From Lentimonas sp. CC4 (GTDB lineage Bacteria > Verrucomicrobiota > Verrucomicrobiia > Opitutales > Coraliomargaritaceae), in the NCBI RefSeq assembly GCF_902728235.1, contig NZ_CACVBO010000001.1, positions 2,752,001 through 2,816,000 of the forward strand: a DNA stretch of 64,000 nt, given 5' to 3'. Position 1 is the stretch's first letter. Each line of letters begins with the position of its first letter. Both the position numbers and the translations under genes were made by a program. The notes under the pieces are model-generated. The model was not told where the DNA came from, did not search any database, and worked only from the letters and a program-made list of their open reading frames with translations. Below, piece after piece: positions 42,738 to 50,231 of the stretch.

Positions 42738-44180
42738 ATGAGTCAATTGAATGAAGCAGCGATTCGTAATGTAGTGAGTGAAGTGCTCGCGCAGATGCAA
42801 TCCAACGGTGGGCTATCAATGCCGACTATCCAAAATCGCCCCGGCAAGCACGGTGTCTTTGATGACGCTGATCAAGCAGTGGCAGCAGCACGTAGTGGCT
42901 TTGAGCAGCTCCAGAAAAAGGGCTGGACAGCTCGTAAGCAGATCGTCGATCTCGTTAAGAAGATGTGTGTCGCTAACGCTGAGCGTTGGGGACAGATTGA
43001 GTTTAACGAAACTAAGATCGGTCGTCTTTCGCACAAACCTGCGAAGTTGCAGGGTGTGCAAAATGTTCTCGGACCTGAATACCTTATGCCGCAAGGCATG
43101 AGTGGTGATTTCGGTATCACAATGGATGAAGCCGCTCCTTGGGGCGTCATCGTAGGTGTCACACCGCTGACACACTCTGTGCCGACCATCGCTGGTAACA
43201 TCGTAAACATGGTCGCTGCTGGTAACTCGATCGTATTTAACCCGCATCCAGGTGGTGCCGCGGTTGCTGCGCTCGCAATTGACGAGTTTAACGAAGCGAT
43301 TAAAGCTGAAACTGGTATCTCCAATCTGCTCTGCACGATTGAGAAGCCTTCTATCGAGTCTTTCAATGCACTTTGCTCACACGATGGAGTCAACTTGCTC
43401 TGCATCACTGGCGGCCCTGGCGTCGTGAATGCTGCAATGAAGACAGGCAAGCGCGCTGTTTGCGCAGGTCCTGGTAATCCTCCTGTTCTGGTTGACGATT
43501 GTGATGCACTCGACTTCGATCGTGTGGCACGCGACATCATCGCTGGTGGTGGTTTCGACAACAACTTGCTCTGCATCGGTGAGAAACAAATCATCGCAGT
43601 TGCTGATTCGTATCAGAAGACGCTTGCAGCAATGCAACGCCAAGGTGCGGTGCTTCTCAATGCGCAGCAGCTCGAAGCTATTAAAAACGAAGTCTTTGAC
43701 TATAAGAACGGCGTCGGCTGTGGCTCACCAGTTCTTAACCGTAAGTGGGTCGGCGCAAATCCGGATGCACTTGCTAAGATCGCTGGCTTGGATCTCGATT
43801 CTAAGGTCGAGATGCTCATCGCTGAAACAGACATCAACGATCCATTCGTTCAAGAAGAACAAATGATGCCGTTGCTGCCAATCGTTCGTGCCAATGACTT
43901 CGCTCAAGGCTTGAGCATGGCGAAGCAATCTGAGCACGGTGATAAGCACTCCGCTATGATCCACACCATGAATGTCGCTCGTATGACTGAAATGGGACAG
44001 GCCATGGACACCACTATCTTTGTCAAGAACGGCCCTTGCTTGGCTGGTCTCGGTCTTGGTGGTGAGGGCTTTATCAGCTACTCAATCGCAACAACGACAG
44101 GTGAGGGCATCACAACGCCACGCACCTTCACACGTTACCGCCGTTGCACATTGGTGAATAACCTGAACATCGTTTCTTAA
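42738..44180 (+). CDS. CoA-acylating aldehyde dehydrogenase of the microcompartment (PduP-like)
   Basis: Oxidises the luminal aldehyde (lactaldehyde expected) to acyl-CoA with NAD+. The 480-aa protein has an N-terminal amphipathic helix LNEAAIRNVVSEVLAQMQ followed by a Gly/Ser/Pro linker, a typical encapsulation peptide. The ALDH core shows APWGVIVGVTPLTHSVPTI, VFNPHPGG, CITGGPGVV, AGPGNPPVLVDD and the catalytic Cys in FDNNLLCIGEKQ. The ATG at 42738 is used because it puts the helix at the N terminus; the longer frame overlaps the BMC-P gene. Confidence 0.95.
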   Translation: MSQLNEAAIRNVVSEVLAQMQSNGGLSMPTIQNRPGKHGVFDDADQAVAAARSGFEQLQKKGWTARKQIVDLVKKMCVANAERWGQIEFNETKIGRLSHKPAKLQGVQNVLGPEYLMPQGMSGDFGITMDEAAPWGVIVGVTPLTHSVPTIAGNIVNMVAAGNSIVFNPHPGGAAVAALAIDEFNEAIKAETGISNLLCTIEKPSIESFNALCSHDGVNLLCITGGPGVVNAAMKTGKRAVCAGPGNPPVLVDDCDALDFDRVARDIIAGGGFDNNLLCIGEKQIIAVADSYQKTLAAMQRQGAVLLNAQQLEAIKNEVFDYKNGVGCGSPVLNRKWVGANPDALAKIAGLDLDSKVEMLIAETDINDPFVQEEQMMPLLPIVRANDFAQGLSMAKQSEHGDKHSAMIHTMNVARMTEMGQAMDTTIFVKNGPCLAGLGLGGEGFISYSIATTTGEGITTPRTFTRYRRCTLVNNLNIVS

Positions 44181-44188
44181 CTATTCTA

Positions 44189-44224
44189 GGGATTCTTAAT
44201 TCCTAATTCTTAATTCCTAATTCT
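44189..44224. repeat. Short AT-rich tandem repeat inside the BMC operon
   Basis: About two and a half copies of a 14-bp unit (TTCTTAATTCCTAA) fill the 50-bp gap between the aldehyde dehydrogenase and the second BMC-P gene. The stretch is mostly A, T and C, carries no Shine-Dalgarno-like sequence and ends 6 bp before the BMC-P start codon. Confidence 0.75.
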
Positions 44225-44230
44225 GAATAA

Positions 44231-44485
44231 ATGATTCTCGCACGCGTAGACGGCCATGCTGTAACCAGCTTCGGTCATCCCAGTCTCACAGGTCGGACAA
44301 TAGTGCTTTGCACTCCGATCGATGAGACTGGCGCGGACGCGGGTTCACCGTTTGCGGCGATCGACCCGATGGGCGCAGGTCTTCATGCGCGAGTGTTTAT
44401 TACAACGGACGGTTCTTGGACACAAGGCACCGTGCATGATAATCATTCGCCGATTCGTAACCAAATTATGGGGATCGTTGATTAA
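44231..44485 (+). CDS. BMC-P shell vertex protein 2
   Basis: EutN/CcmL-domain protein, 84 aa, the shortest of the three: MILARVDGHAVTSFGHPSLTG, LCTPID, FAAIDPMGAGLHARVFITTDGS and NQIMGIVD. It is 2 bp from the next BMC-P gene, so the two are probably translationally coupled. Confidence 0.93.
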   Translation: MILARVDGHAVTSFGHPSLTGRTIVLCTPIDETGADAGSPFAAIDPMGAGLHARVFITTDGSWTQGTVHDNHSPIRNQIMGIVD

Positions 44486-44487
44486 GT

Positions 44488-44790
44488 ATGAAACTTGGAA
44501 AAGTAATTGGAACTGTCACGCTCGGCGTTCGCGATCCCGCATTTCGCGGTGGACGTTGGGTGGTTCTCTCTCCGATGGGAGCAGACGAGCTGACCGGGAA
44601 GAATACTAATGAGATTTCCAACGCATCATCACTCGTTGCCTATGACGATCTCGGAGCCGGAGTGGGGGACGAAGTTCTCTACGTCGAAGGAGCCGAAGCT
44701 ATGCAGCCCTTTGATCGTCCCATTCCGTTAGACGGCATCACCGTCGCGTTACTTGATACCTATCAATATACACCACCGACAGAATCGTAA
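44488..44790 (+). CDS. BMC-P shell vertex protein 3
   Basis: EutN/CcmL-domain protein, 100 aa: MKLGKVIGTVTLGVRDPAF, WVVLSPM, LVAYDDLGAGVGDEVLYVEGAEA and LDGITVALLDTY. Three non-identical vertex proteins in one locus are a recurring property of the PVM-type BMC and leave open mixed pentamers or division of labour. Confidence 0.93.
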   Translation: MKLGKVIGTVTLGVRDPAFRGGRWVVLSPMGADELTGKNTNEISNASSLVAYDDLGAGVGDEVLYVEGAEAMQPFDRPIPLDGITVALLDTYQYTPPTES

Positions 44791-44840
44791 CTTCTGAGTT
44801 CTGTTTTCCACTTTTTTAAAAAAACTAAAGACAAAATATT

Positions 44841-45929
44841 ATGAGCAAACTATACACAGCGAAAGATCTCGAGGCAATGATCGCGCAAGGCCAATGCCTG
44901 TCGACCGTTCCCGCCAATGCAAAGCTCACGCCGATTGCACGCGACATGATTCGTAAGCACAAGAAGTCCGCACCCGCGGCGGCAGCAGCAGCAGCACCTG
45001 CGGCAACTGGCAGCAGCCCACGTATCCACAATCCAATCCTTCCTGATGCGGAATACAATTGGACACCAGGAGGCGACCCAAAGACAGCTGCAGAGCTCGA
45101 AGCGTTCTTCTACTCTCCAGAAATCCAAACTCTGAAGGAGCGCATTTGCGGTCTTGGTGAGCGTATCTGGAATAAAGGTTATGTGGATGGCAATGGTGGT
45201 AACATCACTGTCCGCGTCGGCGACAATCTTGTGCTTTGCACACCGACTCTTATCTCAAAGGGTTTCATGACTCCGGACGACATCTGCATGGTAGATCTCG
45301 ACGGTAACCAAGTTGCAGGCACACGTCCTCGCACTTCGGAAGTCAACACTCACTTGGCGATCATGAAGAATGAGCCAAAGGCGAAGTCTTGCGTGCACGC
45401 ACACCCAATTTACGCAACAGCCTTCGCTGTTGCAGGTGTCACTCCTCCTTCTTGCCTCATCCCTGAGCCAGAAGTCTTCCTCGGTGAAATCGGTTTCGCT
45501 AGCTACCAAACTCCAGGTTCTCCAGAGAACGCGAGTGAAGTTGCTAAGCTTGCTAAGAAGCACCAATCCATCCTTATGCAAAATCACGGTGTGATCTGCT
45601 GGGGTAAGGACGTCGAAGACGCTTACTGGAAGATGGAAAACACGGATGCTTTCTGCCACACTGTAACGATCACTATGCAAATCGGTGGTCCAAAGCAATA
45701 CGGTCCAGACAAGCTCAAGGAGCTCATCCAAATTCGCCAGTCACTCGGCATGCCGGATCACCGCCTTGACGAACTTAAGGAGTGCGAACTTTGCGACGCA
45801 GCTGCTTACACAGTTCACACTAAGCCACAGCCAAGCGGCGACGCTTGTGGTTGCCCCGTCCCAACTGGCGAAGTCGATGAAGCTCTTGTCAAACAGATCA
45901 CTGATATGATCTTGGACAAATTGAAGTAA
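44841..45929 (+). CDS. Class II aldolase of the microcompartment (fuculose/rhamnulose-phosphate type)
   Basis: Signature enzyme of the locus: a zinc aldolase expected to split a 6-deoxy-ketose-1-phosphate into DHAP and L-lactaldehyde. The core (about residues 80-310) has GNGGNITVRVGD, the catalytic Glu in RTSEVNTHLAIM, zinc histidines in SCVHAHPIYATAF and a third in MQNHGVICWG. It is longer than FucA (362 versus about 215 aa). The N-terminal TAKDLEAMIAQGQ region and an Ala-rich linker (AAAAAAAPAATG) precede the core, and a C-terminal helix EALVKQITDMILDKLK follows a Cys-rich linker (GDACGCPVPTG). Both ends look like encapsulation peptides. Confidence 0.92.
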   Translation: MSKLYTAKDLEAMIAQGQCLSTVPANAKLTPIARDMIRKHKKSAPAAAAAAAPAATGSSPRIHNPILPDAEYNWTPGGDPKTAAELEAFFYSPEIQTLKERICGLGERIWNKGYVDGNGGNITVRVGDNLVLCTPTLISKGFMTPDDICMVDLDGNQVAGTRPRTSEVNTHLAIMKNEPKAKSCVHAHPIYATAFAVAGVTPPSCLIPEPEVFLGEIGFASYQTPGSPENASEVAKLAKKHQSILMQNHGVICWGKDVEDAYWKMENTDAFCHTVTITMQIGGPKQYGPDKLKELIQIRQSLGMPDHRLDELKECELCDAAAYTVHTKPQPSGDACGCPVPTGEVDEALVKQITDMILDKLK

Positions 45930-45956
45930 TCTTATAACCAAAGACATATACTACCT

Positions 45957-46952
45957 ATGAAAAAAGATCCTATACGCGTCGCAGTTACTGGTGCAGCTGG
46001 TAACATCGGTTATGCACTTCTTTTCCGCATTGCGTCGGGTGCTATGTTTGGCCCTGACCAGCCGGTTGCTTTGAACCTGATTGAAATTGAGCCTGGAATG
46101 GGTGCCCTGAAGGGTGTCGCGATGGAGCTTGATGACTGTGCGTTTCCACTGCTCACTGAAATCGTTCAGACTTCGGACTTGAGCGTTGGTTTTAAGGATG
46201 TCGACTGGGCATTGCTCGTCGGTTCCGTGCCTCGTAAAAAAGGTATGGAGCGCGCTGACTTGCTCGGTATCAATGGTAAGGTCTTTGTTGGCCAAGGCAA
46301 AGCGATCAATGACAACGCAAAGCCAAGTGTGCGCGTTGTGGTAGTCGGTAATCCTTGCAACACGAATTGCCTGATCGCGATGAAGAGTGCTCCAAGCATT
46401 CCTGATGAGCAATTCTTTGCCATGACTCGTCTTGACGAGAACCGTGCGAAGACTCAACTCGCTCAGAAGGCTGGCGTGCCAGTTGCTGAAGTTTCCGAAC
46501 TGTGCATCTGGGGGAATCACAGCCCGACAATGTTCCCTGACTTCTACAACACGAAGATCGGACGCAACAAAGCGACTGACGTCATCACTGACGAAGCATG
46601 GTTGAAAAACACCTTTGTGCCAGAAGTTGGCACACGTGGTGCGGCGATCATTGCTGCACGTGGCGCTTCCTCTGCTGCTTCTGCTGCAAATGCAGTCGTC
46701 GATACTGTCCGTGACCTGAGCACACCTACTCGTGGTGACTTCCATAGTGTTTGCGTGATCTCCAGCGGAGAATACGGCACACCTGCGGGCATCATTACAT
46801 CGCTGCCAATCAAGGTGGATGCTGTTGGTAAATGGCGCGTTGTCGAAGGCATCAGCCTTACAGATTACGCGAAAGAGAAGATCGCTGCTTCGAATCAAGA
46901 ATTGCTCGACGAGCGTGAGATGGCCTTCGGTCAACTCGGCCTGAGTATCTAA
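45957..46952 (+). CDS. Malate dehydrogenase-type NAD-dependent dehydrogenase in the BMC operon
   Basis: A 331-aa LDH/MDH-superfamily protein. It shows the Rossmann start [21 protein letters not shown], the substrate loop [16 protein letters not shown] with MDH-type arginines, [23 protein letters not shown] and the catalytic His in [13 protein letters not shown]. This pattern is that of type 2 malate dehydrogenase. It has no N- or C-terminal encapsulation helix, so it probably acts in the cytosol, balancing NADH or processing the C3 product. A terminator follows. A lactate dehydrogenase role is less likely by the substrate loop. Confidence 0.88.
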   Translation: MKKDPIRVAVTGAAGNIGYALLFRIASGAMFGPDQPVALNLIEIEPGMGALKGVAMELDDCAFPLLTEIVQTSDLSVGFKDVDWALLVGSVPRKKGMERADLLGINGKVFVGQGKAINDNAKPSVRVVVVGNPCNTNCLIAMKSAPSIPDEQFFAMTRLDENRAKTQLAQKAGVPVAEVSELCIWGNHSPTMFPDFYNTKIGRNKATDVITDEAWLKNTFVPEVGTRGAAIIAARGASSAASAANAVVDTVRDLSTPTRGDFHSVCVISSGEYGTPAGIITSLPIKVDAVGKWRVVEGISLTDYAKEKIAASNQELLDEREMAFGQLGLSI

Positions 46953-46972
46953 TTGAGCGAATGCTTTTATAC

Positions 46973-47008
46973 AATCAGGCGTCTTTAATCGGGCGCCTGA
47001 TTTTGTTT
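46973..47008 (+). terminator. Terminator after malate dehydrogenase
   Basis: 9-bp perfect stem AATCAGGCG / CGCCTGATT around a 12-nt loop, followed by TTGTTT. It lies 21 bp after the mdh-like stop, so the BMC operon may end or attenuate here before the alcohol dehydrogenase gene. Confidence 0.75.
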
Positions 47009-47066
47009 CTACGACTGACTAACCACTACGCATCATTATTTTGAAAAGTGTCGCCGAAATCTCCAA

Positions 47067-47164
47067 CGTAGGGGCTTTGCTTGCGAAGACCGCGGATGGC
47101 GATTGCGCATAGGCATTTCGAAGCAGTTCGTGGTTTCGCGGGTGCCGCAAGCAGCACCCCTACG
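47067..47164. repeat. MITE-like element with 19-bp terminal inverted repeats
   Basis: CGTAGGGGCTTTGCTTGCG on the left and CGCAAGCAGCACCCCTACG on the right are inverted repeats with two mismatches, enclosing about 60 bp of noncoding DNA. Partial copies sit at 12594-12621 (reverse) and 57472-57500. It is placed between the terminator after mdh and the alcohol dehydrogenase gene. There is no transposase in the window. It is a candidate miniature mobile element or REP-derived palindrome. Confidence 0.75.
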
Positions 47165-47206
47165 ACTGACCCAATCCTCCTAAACCTTTAGAAAAAACAA
47201 ATTTAT

Positions 47207-48445
47207 ATGAATATCAGTGAAGAAGATATCAGCCGCATCGTCAGCGAGGTTATCGCAGGTGCATCCGCTGCCACTACGCCTCAACCTGCAGCTCAACCAG
47301 CTAGCACCGCTCCTGTTGGTAAGACAGCACGTGCCGCCGTATTAGTTGAGCCGCGTAAGCTTGAAATTAAAGAATTTCCGATTCGCGAAATCGGCCCTGA
47401 CGAAATTCTCCTCAAGGTTGAAGCCTGTGGTGTCTGTGGCACCGATGTGCACTGCTACAAGTCCGATCCTTTTGGCCTGACGCCAAACGTGCTCGGCCAC
47501 GAAGGCACGGGTGAAGTCGTGCAACTTGGAGCAAATGTGAAAATGGACAGCGTCGGTAAGGCGATTAAGGTCGGTGACAAGCTTGTTACCAGTCTTTTGG
47601 AAACCTCTCCAGATTGCTTGGTCGCTAAATACAATCCAGCGAAATCCAACTTGAGCGACGATCTCAAAGTCTATGGCTTGTTGCTGGATGAGCCAGATAA
47701 TCACCTAAACGGTTATTTCGCCGAGTATATGATCATCCGCCCAGGTTCATCGTTCTTCGTTGTGAATGACATGAGCGTTGAGCTGCGTTGCTTGATCGAA
47801 CCAGCAGCTGTGGTCTGTCACGCTCTGGAGCGTGCTCGTAGCTGTGGTAACAACCGCTTGAACTTCCGCTCACGTGTCGTTGTGCAAGGCTGTGGCCCGA
47901 TTGGTTTACTCATGATCGCCGTGTTGCGCACTGCTGGTGTCAATAACATCATCGCACTCGACGGCAACCCAAGCCGCCTCGAAACCGCGCGTCGTATGGG
48001 TGCCGATGAGTTGATCAACTACAAGGAGTATTCTGGCATCGATGAGATCGCTGAGAAAATTCAAAGTCTGACTAAGGGACTCGGAGCACACTGGGGCTTC
48101 CAGGTCACAGGTGTGCCAGTGGCTCACGCGAATCTTTACAAACTCATCCGTCGTGGTGGAGGTATCTGTGAGGTTGGTCACTTCGTCGATGGTGGCGAAT
48201 GTGCGATCAACCCACACCGTGATATTTGCGCTAAGGAAATTTCACTCGTTGGTAGCTGGGTTTACAACAGCTTCGAGTATCCAAGCGCGTATCACTTCTT
48301 GCAGCGTGCTGAGCGTATCGGCCTGCCAGTCTCTACACTGGTGACTCACAAATTCCCACTCGATCAGATTGACGAAGCCTTCCAAGTAAATCTTCGCCAA
48401 GAAGGTATCAAGGTCGTCGTCGAATCGAAAATGTCGGGCGAGTAA
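47207..48445 (+). CDS. Zinc alcohol dehydrogenase with encapsulation peptide (BMC-associated)
   Basis: Medium-chain dehydrogenase, 412 aa. An N-terminal amphipathic helix (ISEEDISRIVSEVIAG) and a Pro/Ala linker (TTPQPAAQPASTAPV) are prefixed to the catalytic domain, strongly suggesting delivery into the shell. The catalytic zinc site is present (EACGVCGTDVHCY, GHEGTGEV, LIEPAAVVCHALE), as is the NAD motif VQGCGPIGLLMIAV. The four-Cys structural zinc lobe is not: that stretch (TSPDCLVAKYNPAKSN) has one Cys. Expected role: reduce lactaldehyde to 1,2-propanediol, regenerating NAD+ for the aldehyde dehydrogenase. Confidence 0.92.
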   Translation: MNISEEDISRIVSEVIAGASAATTPQPAAQPASTAPVGKTARAAVLVEPRKLEIKEFPIREIGPDEILLKVEACGVCGTDVHCYKSDPFGLTPNVLGHEGTGEVVQLGANVKMDSVGKAIKVGDKLVTSLLETSPDCLVAKYNPAKSNLSDDLKVYGLLLDEPDNHLNGYFAEYMIIRPGSSFFVVNDMSVELRCLIEPAAVVCHALERARSCGNNRLNFRSRVVVQGCGPIGLLMIAVLRTAGVNNIIALDGNPSRLETARRMGADELINYKEYSGIDEIAEKIQSLTKGLGAHWGFQVTGVPVAHANLYKLIRRGGGICEVGHFVDGGECAINPHRDICAKEISLVGSWVYNSFEYPSAYHFLQRAERIGLPVSTLVTHKFPLDQIDEAFQVNLRQEGIKVVVESKMSGE

Positions 48446-48500
48446 GGTGGGGCGCGGTGACTCTCACTGCGCTTCAAGTCTCTCCAGCTTCAAATTTACG

Positions 48501-48535
48501 AACCACTCCTGCCATATGGCGGGAGTGGTTTTTTT
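48501..48535 (+). terminator. Terminator closing the BMC locus
   Basis: 13-bp stem (AACCACTCCTGCC / GGCGGGAGTGGTT, one T-G pair) with an ATAT loop, followed by seven further T. It lies 55 bp downstream of the alcohol dehydrogenase stop. Confidence 0.93.
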
Positions 48536-48607
48536 ATTCACGCCCCGTGTGTCTTCTCACTTGTCAACTGGTGGGGGAGCACTCACAAATTCTCCTTTTA
48601 TATATTT

Positions 48608-49429
48608 ATGCAAACTCAAGATCTGACCCTAGACAATATTGACATTTATGGTGGCACGCAGACGCGTGTAGAGACCAATGACGACGCGATTAGTTGCTAC
48701 GCCGATGAAATGGCTTGCGGCGCGGTTTTCCCCCCGATCACTGTATTCTACGACGGTGCCAAATACTGGTTGGCAGACGGCTTTCATCGCTTCTTAGCCG
48801 CACAACGGAATGAGATGCCCTCGATTGTTGCCGAAGTGCACGAAGGTTCTCGCACGGATGCGCTGCGTCATGCGCTTGGAGCAAATGCCACGAATGGTAT
48901 TTATCGCTCCAATGCGGATAAGCGCAACGCTGTCGAGATCGCTCTAGAAGAGTGGCCCAATATGTCCAACAGTGTGATTGCGGAACTCTGCCGGGTCTCT
49001 GGTGATCTTGTGCGTCGCAATCGTATCGCAATGGAGAAGATGGAGCGTATTGCTCCCCGAGAGACCGTCACCGGTAAAGACGGTAAGCAGTATCCCACTG
49101 GCATCGAACGCGAACCCCGCGGTAAATCAGAAAAGAGCTCCAGTGATGGACAAGGTGGCGGAGGTGGCGGTAAGCCGAGCAAGGGGAAGGGCGACTTTGG
49201 TGCGCCTGGTGGCAGCAATGCCGAGATCGAACAGGATGCTAAGATCATGATCCGCAACGGCGAAATCAAGCACTCCGAACTCGATAAGCTAAACTCTGCG
49301 ACTGCCATCGACTATGCCGAGACCGCGATCAATGTGCTGGATCGTATGAAGCCTGAGGATCCACGCCTCAATGAAGCGATCGGCCGTATTGAGCGCTGGT
49401 TGGCGAAGCAGAAGACGCCAGCTGTTTAA
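48608..49429 (+). CDS. ParB/sulfiredoxin-fold DNA-binding-like protein
   Basis: A 273-aa protein with a ParB-type N-terminal domain (about 1-90). PPITVFYDGAKYWLADGFHR is the family box, with GFHR in place of GxRR. A helix-turn-helix-like segment follows (SNSVIAELCRVSGDLVRRNR, about 118-137). Next come a Gly-rich linker (GQGGGGGGKPSKGKGD) and a C-terminal helical domain (about 205-270). No parA is nearby, so it is not a standard partition protein. It is a single-gene unit with its own terminator. Similar orphan ParB-like proteins may act as regulators; the function here is unknown. Confidence 0.75.
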   Translation: MQTQDLTLDNIDIYGGTQTRVETNDDAISCYADEMACGAVFPPITVFYDGAKYWLADGFHRFLAAQRNEMPSIVAEVHEGSRTDALRHALGANATNGIYRSNADKRNAVEIALEEWPNMSNSVIAELCRVSGDLVRRNRIAMEKMERIAPRETVTGKDGKQYPTGIEREPRGKSEKSSSDGQGGGGGGKPSKGKGDFGAPGGSNAEIEQDAKIMIRNGEIKHSELDKLNSATAIDYAETAINVLDRMKPEDPRLNEAIGRIERWLAKQKTPAV

Positions 49430-49452
49430 TTCGCGGCGTTACGTTGTATTTC

Positions 49453-49484
49453 AAAAAGGCCTCCGGTGTTCGGAGGCCTTTTTT
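49453..49484 (+). terminator. Terminator of the ParB-like gene
   Basis: Perfect stem AAAAGGCCTCCG / CGGAGGCCTTTT with a GTGTT loop, T-rich on the plus strand and symmetric enough to work in both directions. It is placed 24 bp after the stop. Confidence 0.93.
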
Positions 49485-49489
49485 GTGTT

Positions 49490-49855
49490 CATCGCTACAG
49501 CCGTTCCTAGGTCAGGGCATAGTAGCGAACTCGCGCTAGCGAGGTCGACCACAGCAACAGAGCTTGCCAACACAGACGCGACTGGCGTCGCATCGCTACA
49601 GCCGATCTTAGGACAGAGGCATTGTCGCGAACTCGCGCTAGCGGGGTCGACCACAGCAACAGTGCTTGCTAACACAGACGCGACTGGCGTCGCATCGCTA
49701 CAGTTGATCCAAGGACAGAGACATTGTCGAGAACTCGCGCTAGCGGGGTCGACCACAGTAACAGTGCTTGCTAACACAGACGCGACTGGCGTCGCATCGC
49801 TACAGCCGATCCTAGGACAGAGGCATTTTCGCGAACTCGCGCTAGCGAGGTCGAC
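49490..49855. repeat. Tandem array of about 3.6 units of a 101-102-bp palindromic repeat
   Basis: The word CATCGCTACAG recurs at 49490, 49591, 49693 and 49795, giving periods of 101, 102 and 102 bp. Each unit contains two hairpins: CTCGC-GCTA-GCGAG and GCGAC-TGGC-GTCGC. The first unit is also bounded by GTAGCGA (49522) and TCGCTAC (49593-49599) as inverted ends. A diverged single copy is at 57587. Most variation between copies is outside the stems. Open frames of 174 and 108 residues cross the array only because 102 is divisible by three; they are repeats of repeats with no family signal. Confidence 0.9.
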
Positions 49856-49965
49856 GCACGCTCCTTGTGTGATCTTCTCGACTCTTCCCTTGTAAATGAT
49901 GGGGGCTTTTTAGTCTACTTTCCGTATTGCGCTAATCGGCTTGCTGGCTACTGTTTATATCAACC

Positions 49966-50187
49966 CTGCGGTGTTCGACCTTAATCGGAGTATCTGTCCT
50001 TTACTCTTTTGAACTCGGGAATTGAAACCTTGGAGGTGGCTGTCCAGCCGTCAACCGGAAGACAAAGACTGACAAGGAGGTTCCCACCTTAGACACAAAA
50101 GGCCCAAGAACTCCCCCTTATACGGCACATGTGGGGCACTATTATTTAACCGTATCACGTTTAACTTTTAACGTGATGCGGTTTTTT
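49966..50187 (+). ncRNA. Candidate structured RNA, probably 6S-like (ssrS)
   Basis: A gene-free stretch ends in a very strong terminator and can fold into a long rod with a central bubble, the 6S RNA plan. GGAGT (49987) pairs with ACTCC (50110) and CCTTT (49998) with AAAGG (50098). A large open bubble follows, then GGTGG (50035) pairs with CCACC (50084), closing a terminal region with small internal stems (CCG/CGG, GTCA/TGAC). The 3' strand carries GGAGGTTCCCACCTTAGAC, which resembles the conserved GGTTCCCACCT-type segment of many 6S RNAs. The 5' end is estimated from a TATAT sequence near 49956. 6S identity is inferred by hand folding and recalled consensus only. Confidence 0.5.
50148..50187 (+). 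terminator. Strong terminator of the candidate RNA
   Basis: 14-bp stem AACCGTATCACGTT / AACGTGATGCGGTT (one T-G pair) with an 8-nt loop, followed by further T. No protein-coding gene precedes it within 700 bp on this strand, which is why an RNA gene is suspected. Confidence 0.93.
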
Positions 50188-50231
50188 GTTTAAGGAGAAC
50201 ATGTGCGAGATGGGGATACCTACGCTGTCAT

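Noticed and set aside
45951-46934. Long 327-residue open frame antisense to the malate dehydrogenase gene
   Set aside because: It mirrors the mdh codons exactly in extent, has no family signal, and is rich in Cys, Ser, Arg and His as expected of a reverse-complement shadow.
39499-46952. A tandem-domain BMC-T shell gene or a diol/glycerol dehydratase signature enzyme
   Set aside because: None found: all shell genes are single BMC-H or BMC-P domains and the aldehyde source is the class II aldolase, so Pdu- or glycyl-radical-type loci do not fit.
49490-49855. CRISPR array
   Set aside because: Units are contiguous near-identical repeats of about 102 bp with no unique spacers, and no cas genes are present.
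49371-49895. 174-residue and 108-residue open frames across the tandem array
   Set aside because: They stay open only because the 102-bp period is divisible by three. The plus-strand frame also begins inside the ParB-like gene, and the peptides have no start context or family resemblance.
49966-50187. SRP RNA, tmRNA or RNase P RNA in the gap before lspA
   Set aside because: A CCGGAAG word recalls the SRP tetraloop, but the flanking SRP helix 8 consensus is missing. There is no tag-peptide or tRNA-like end for tmRNA and no RNase P core motif.
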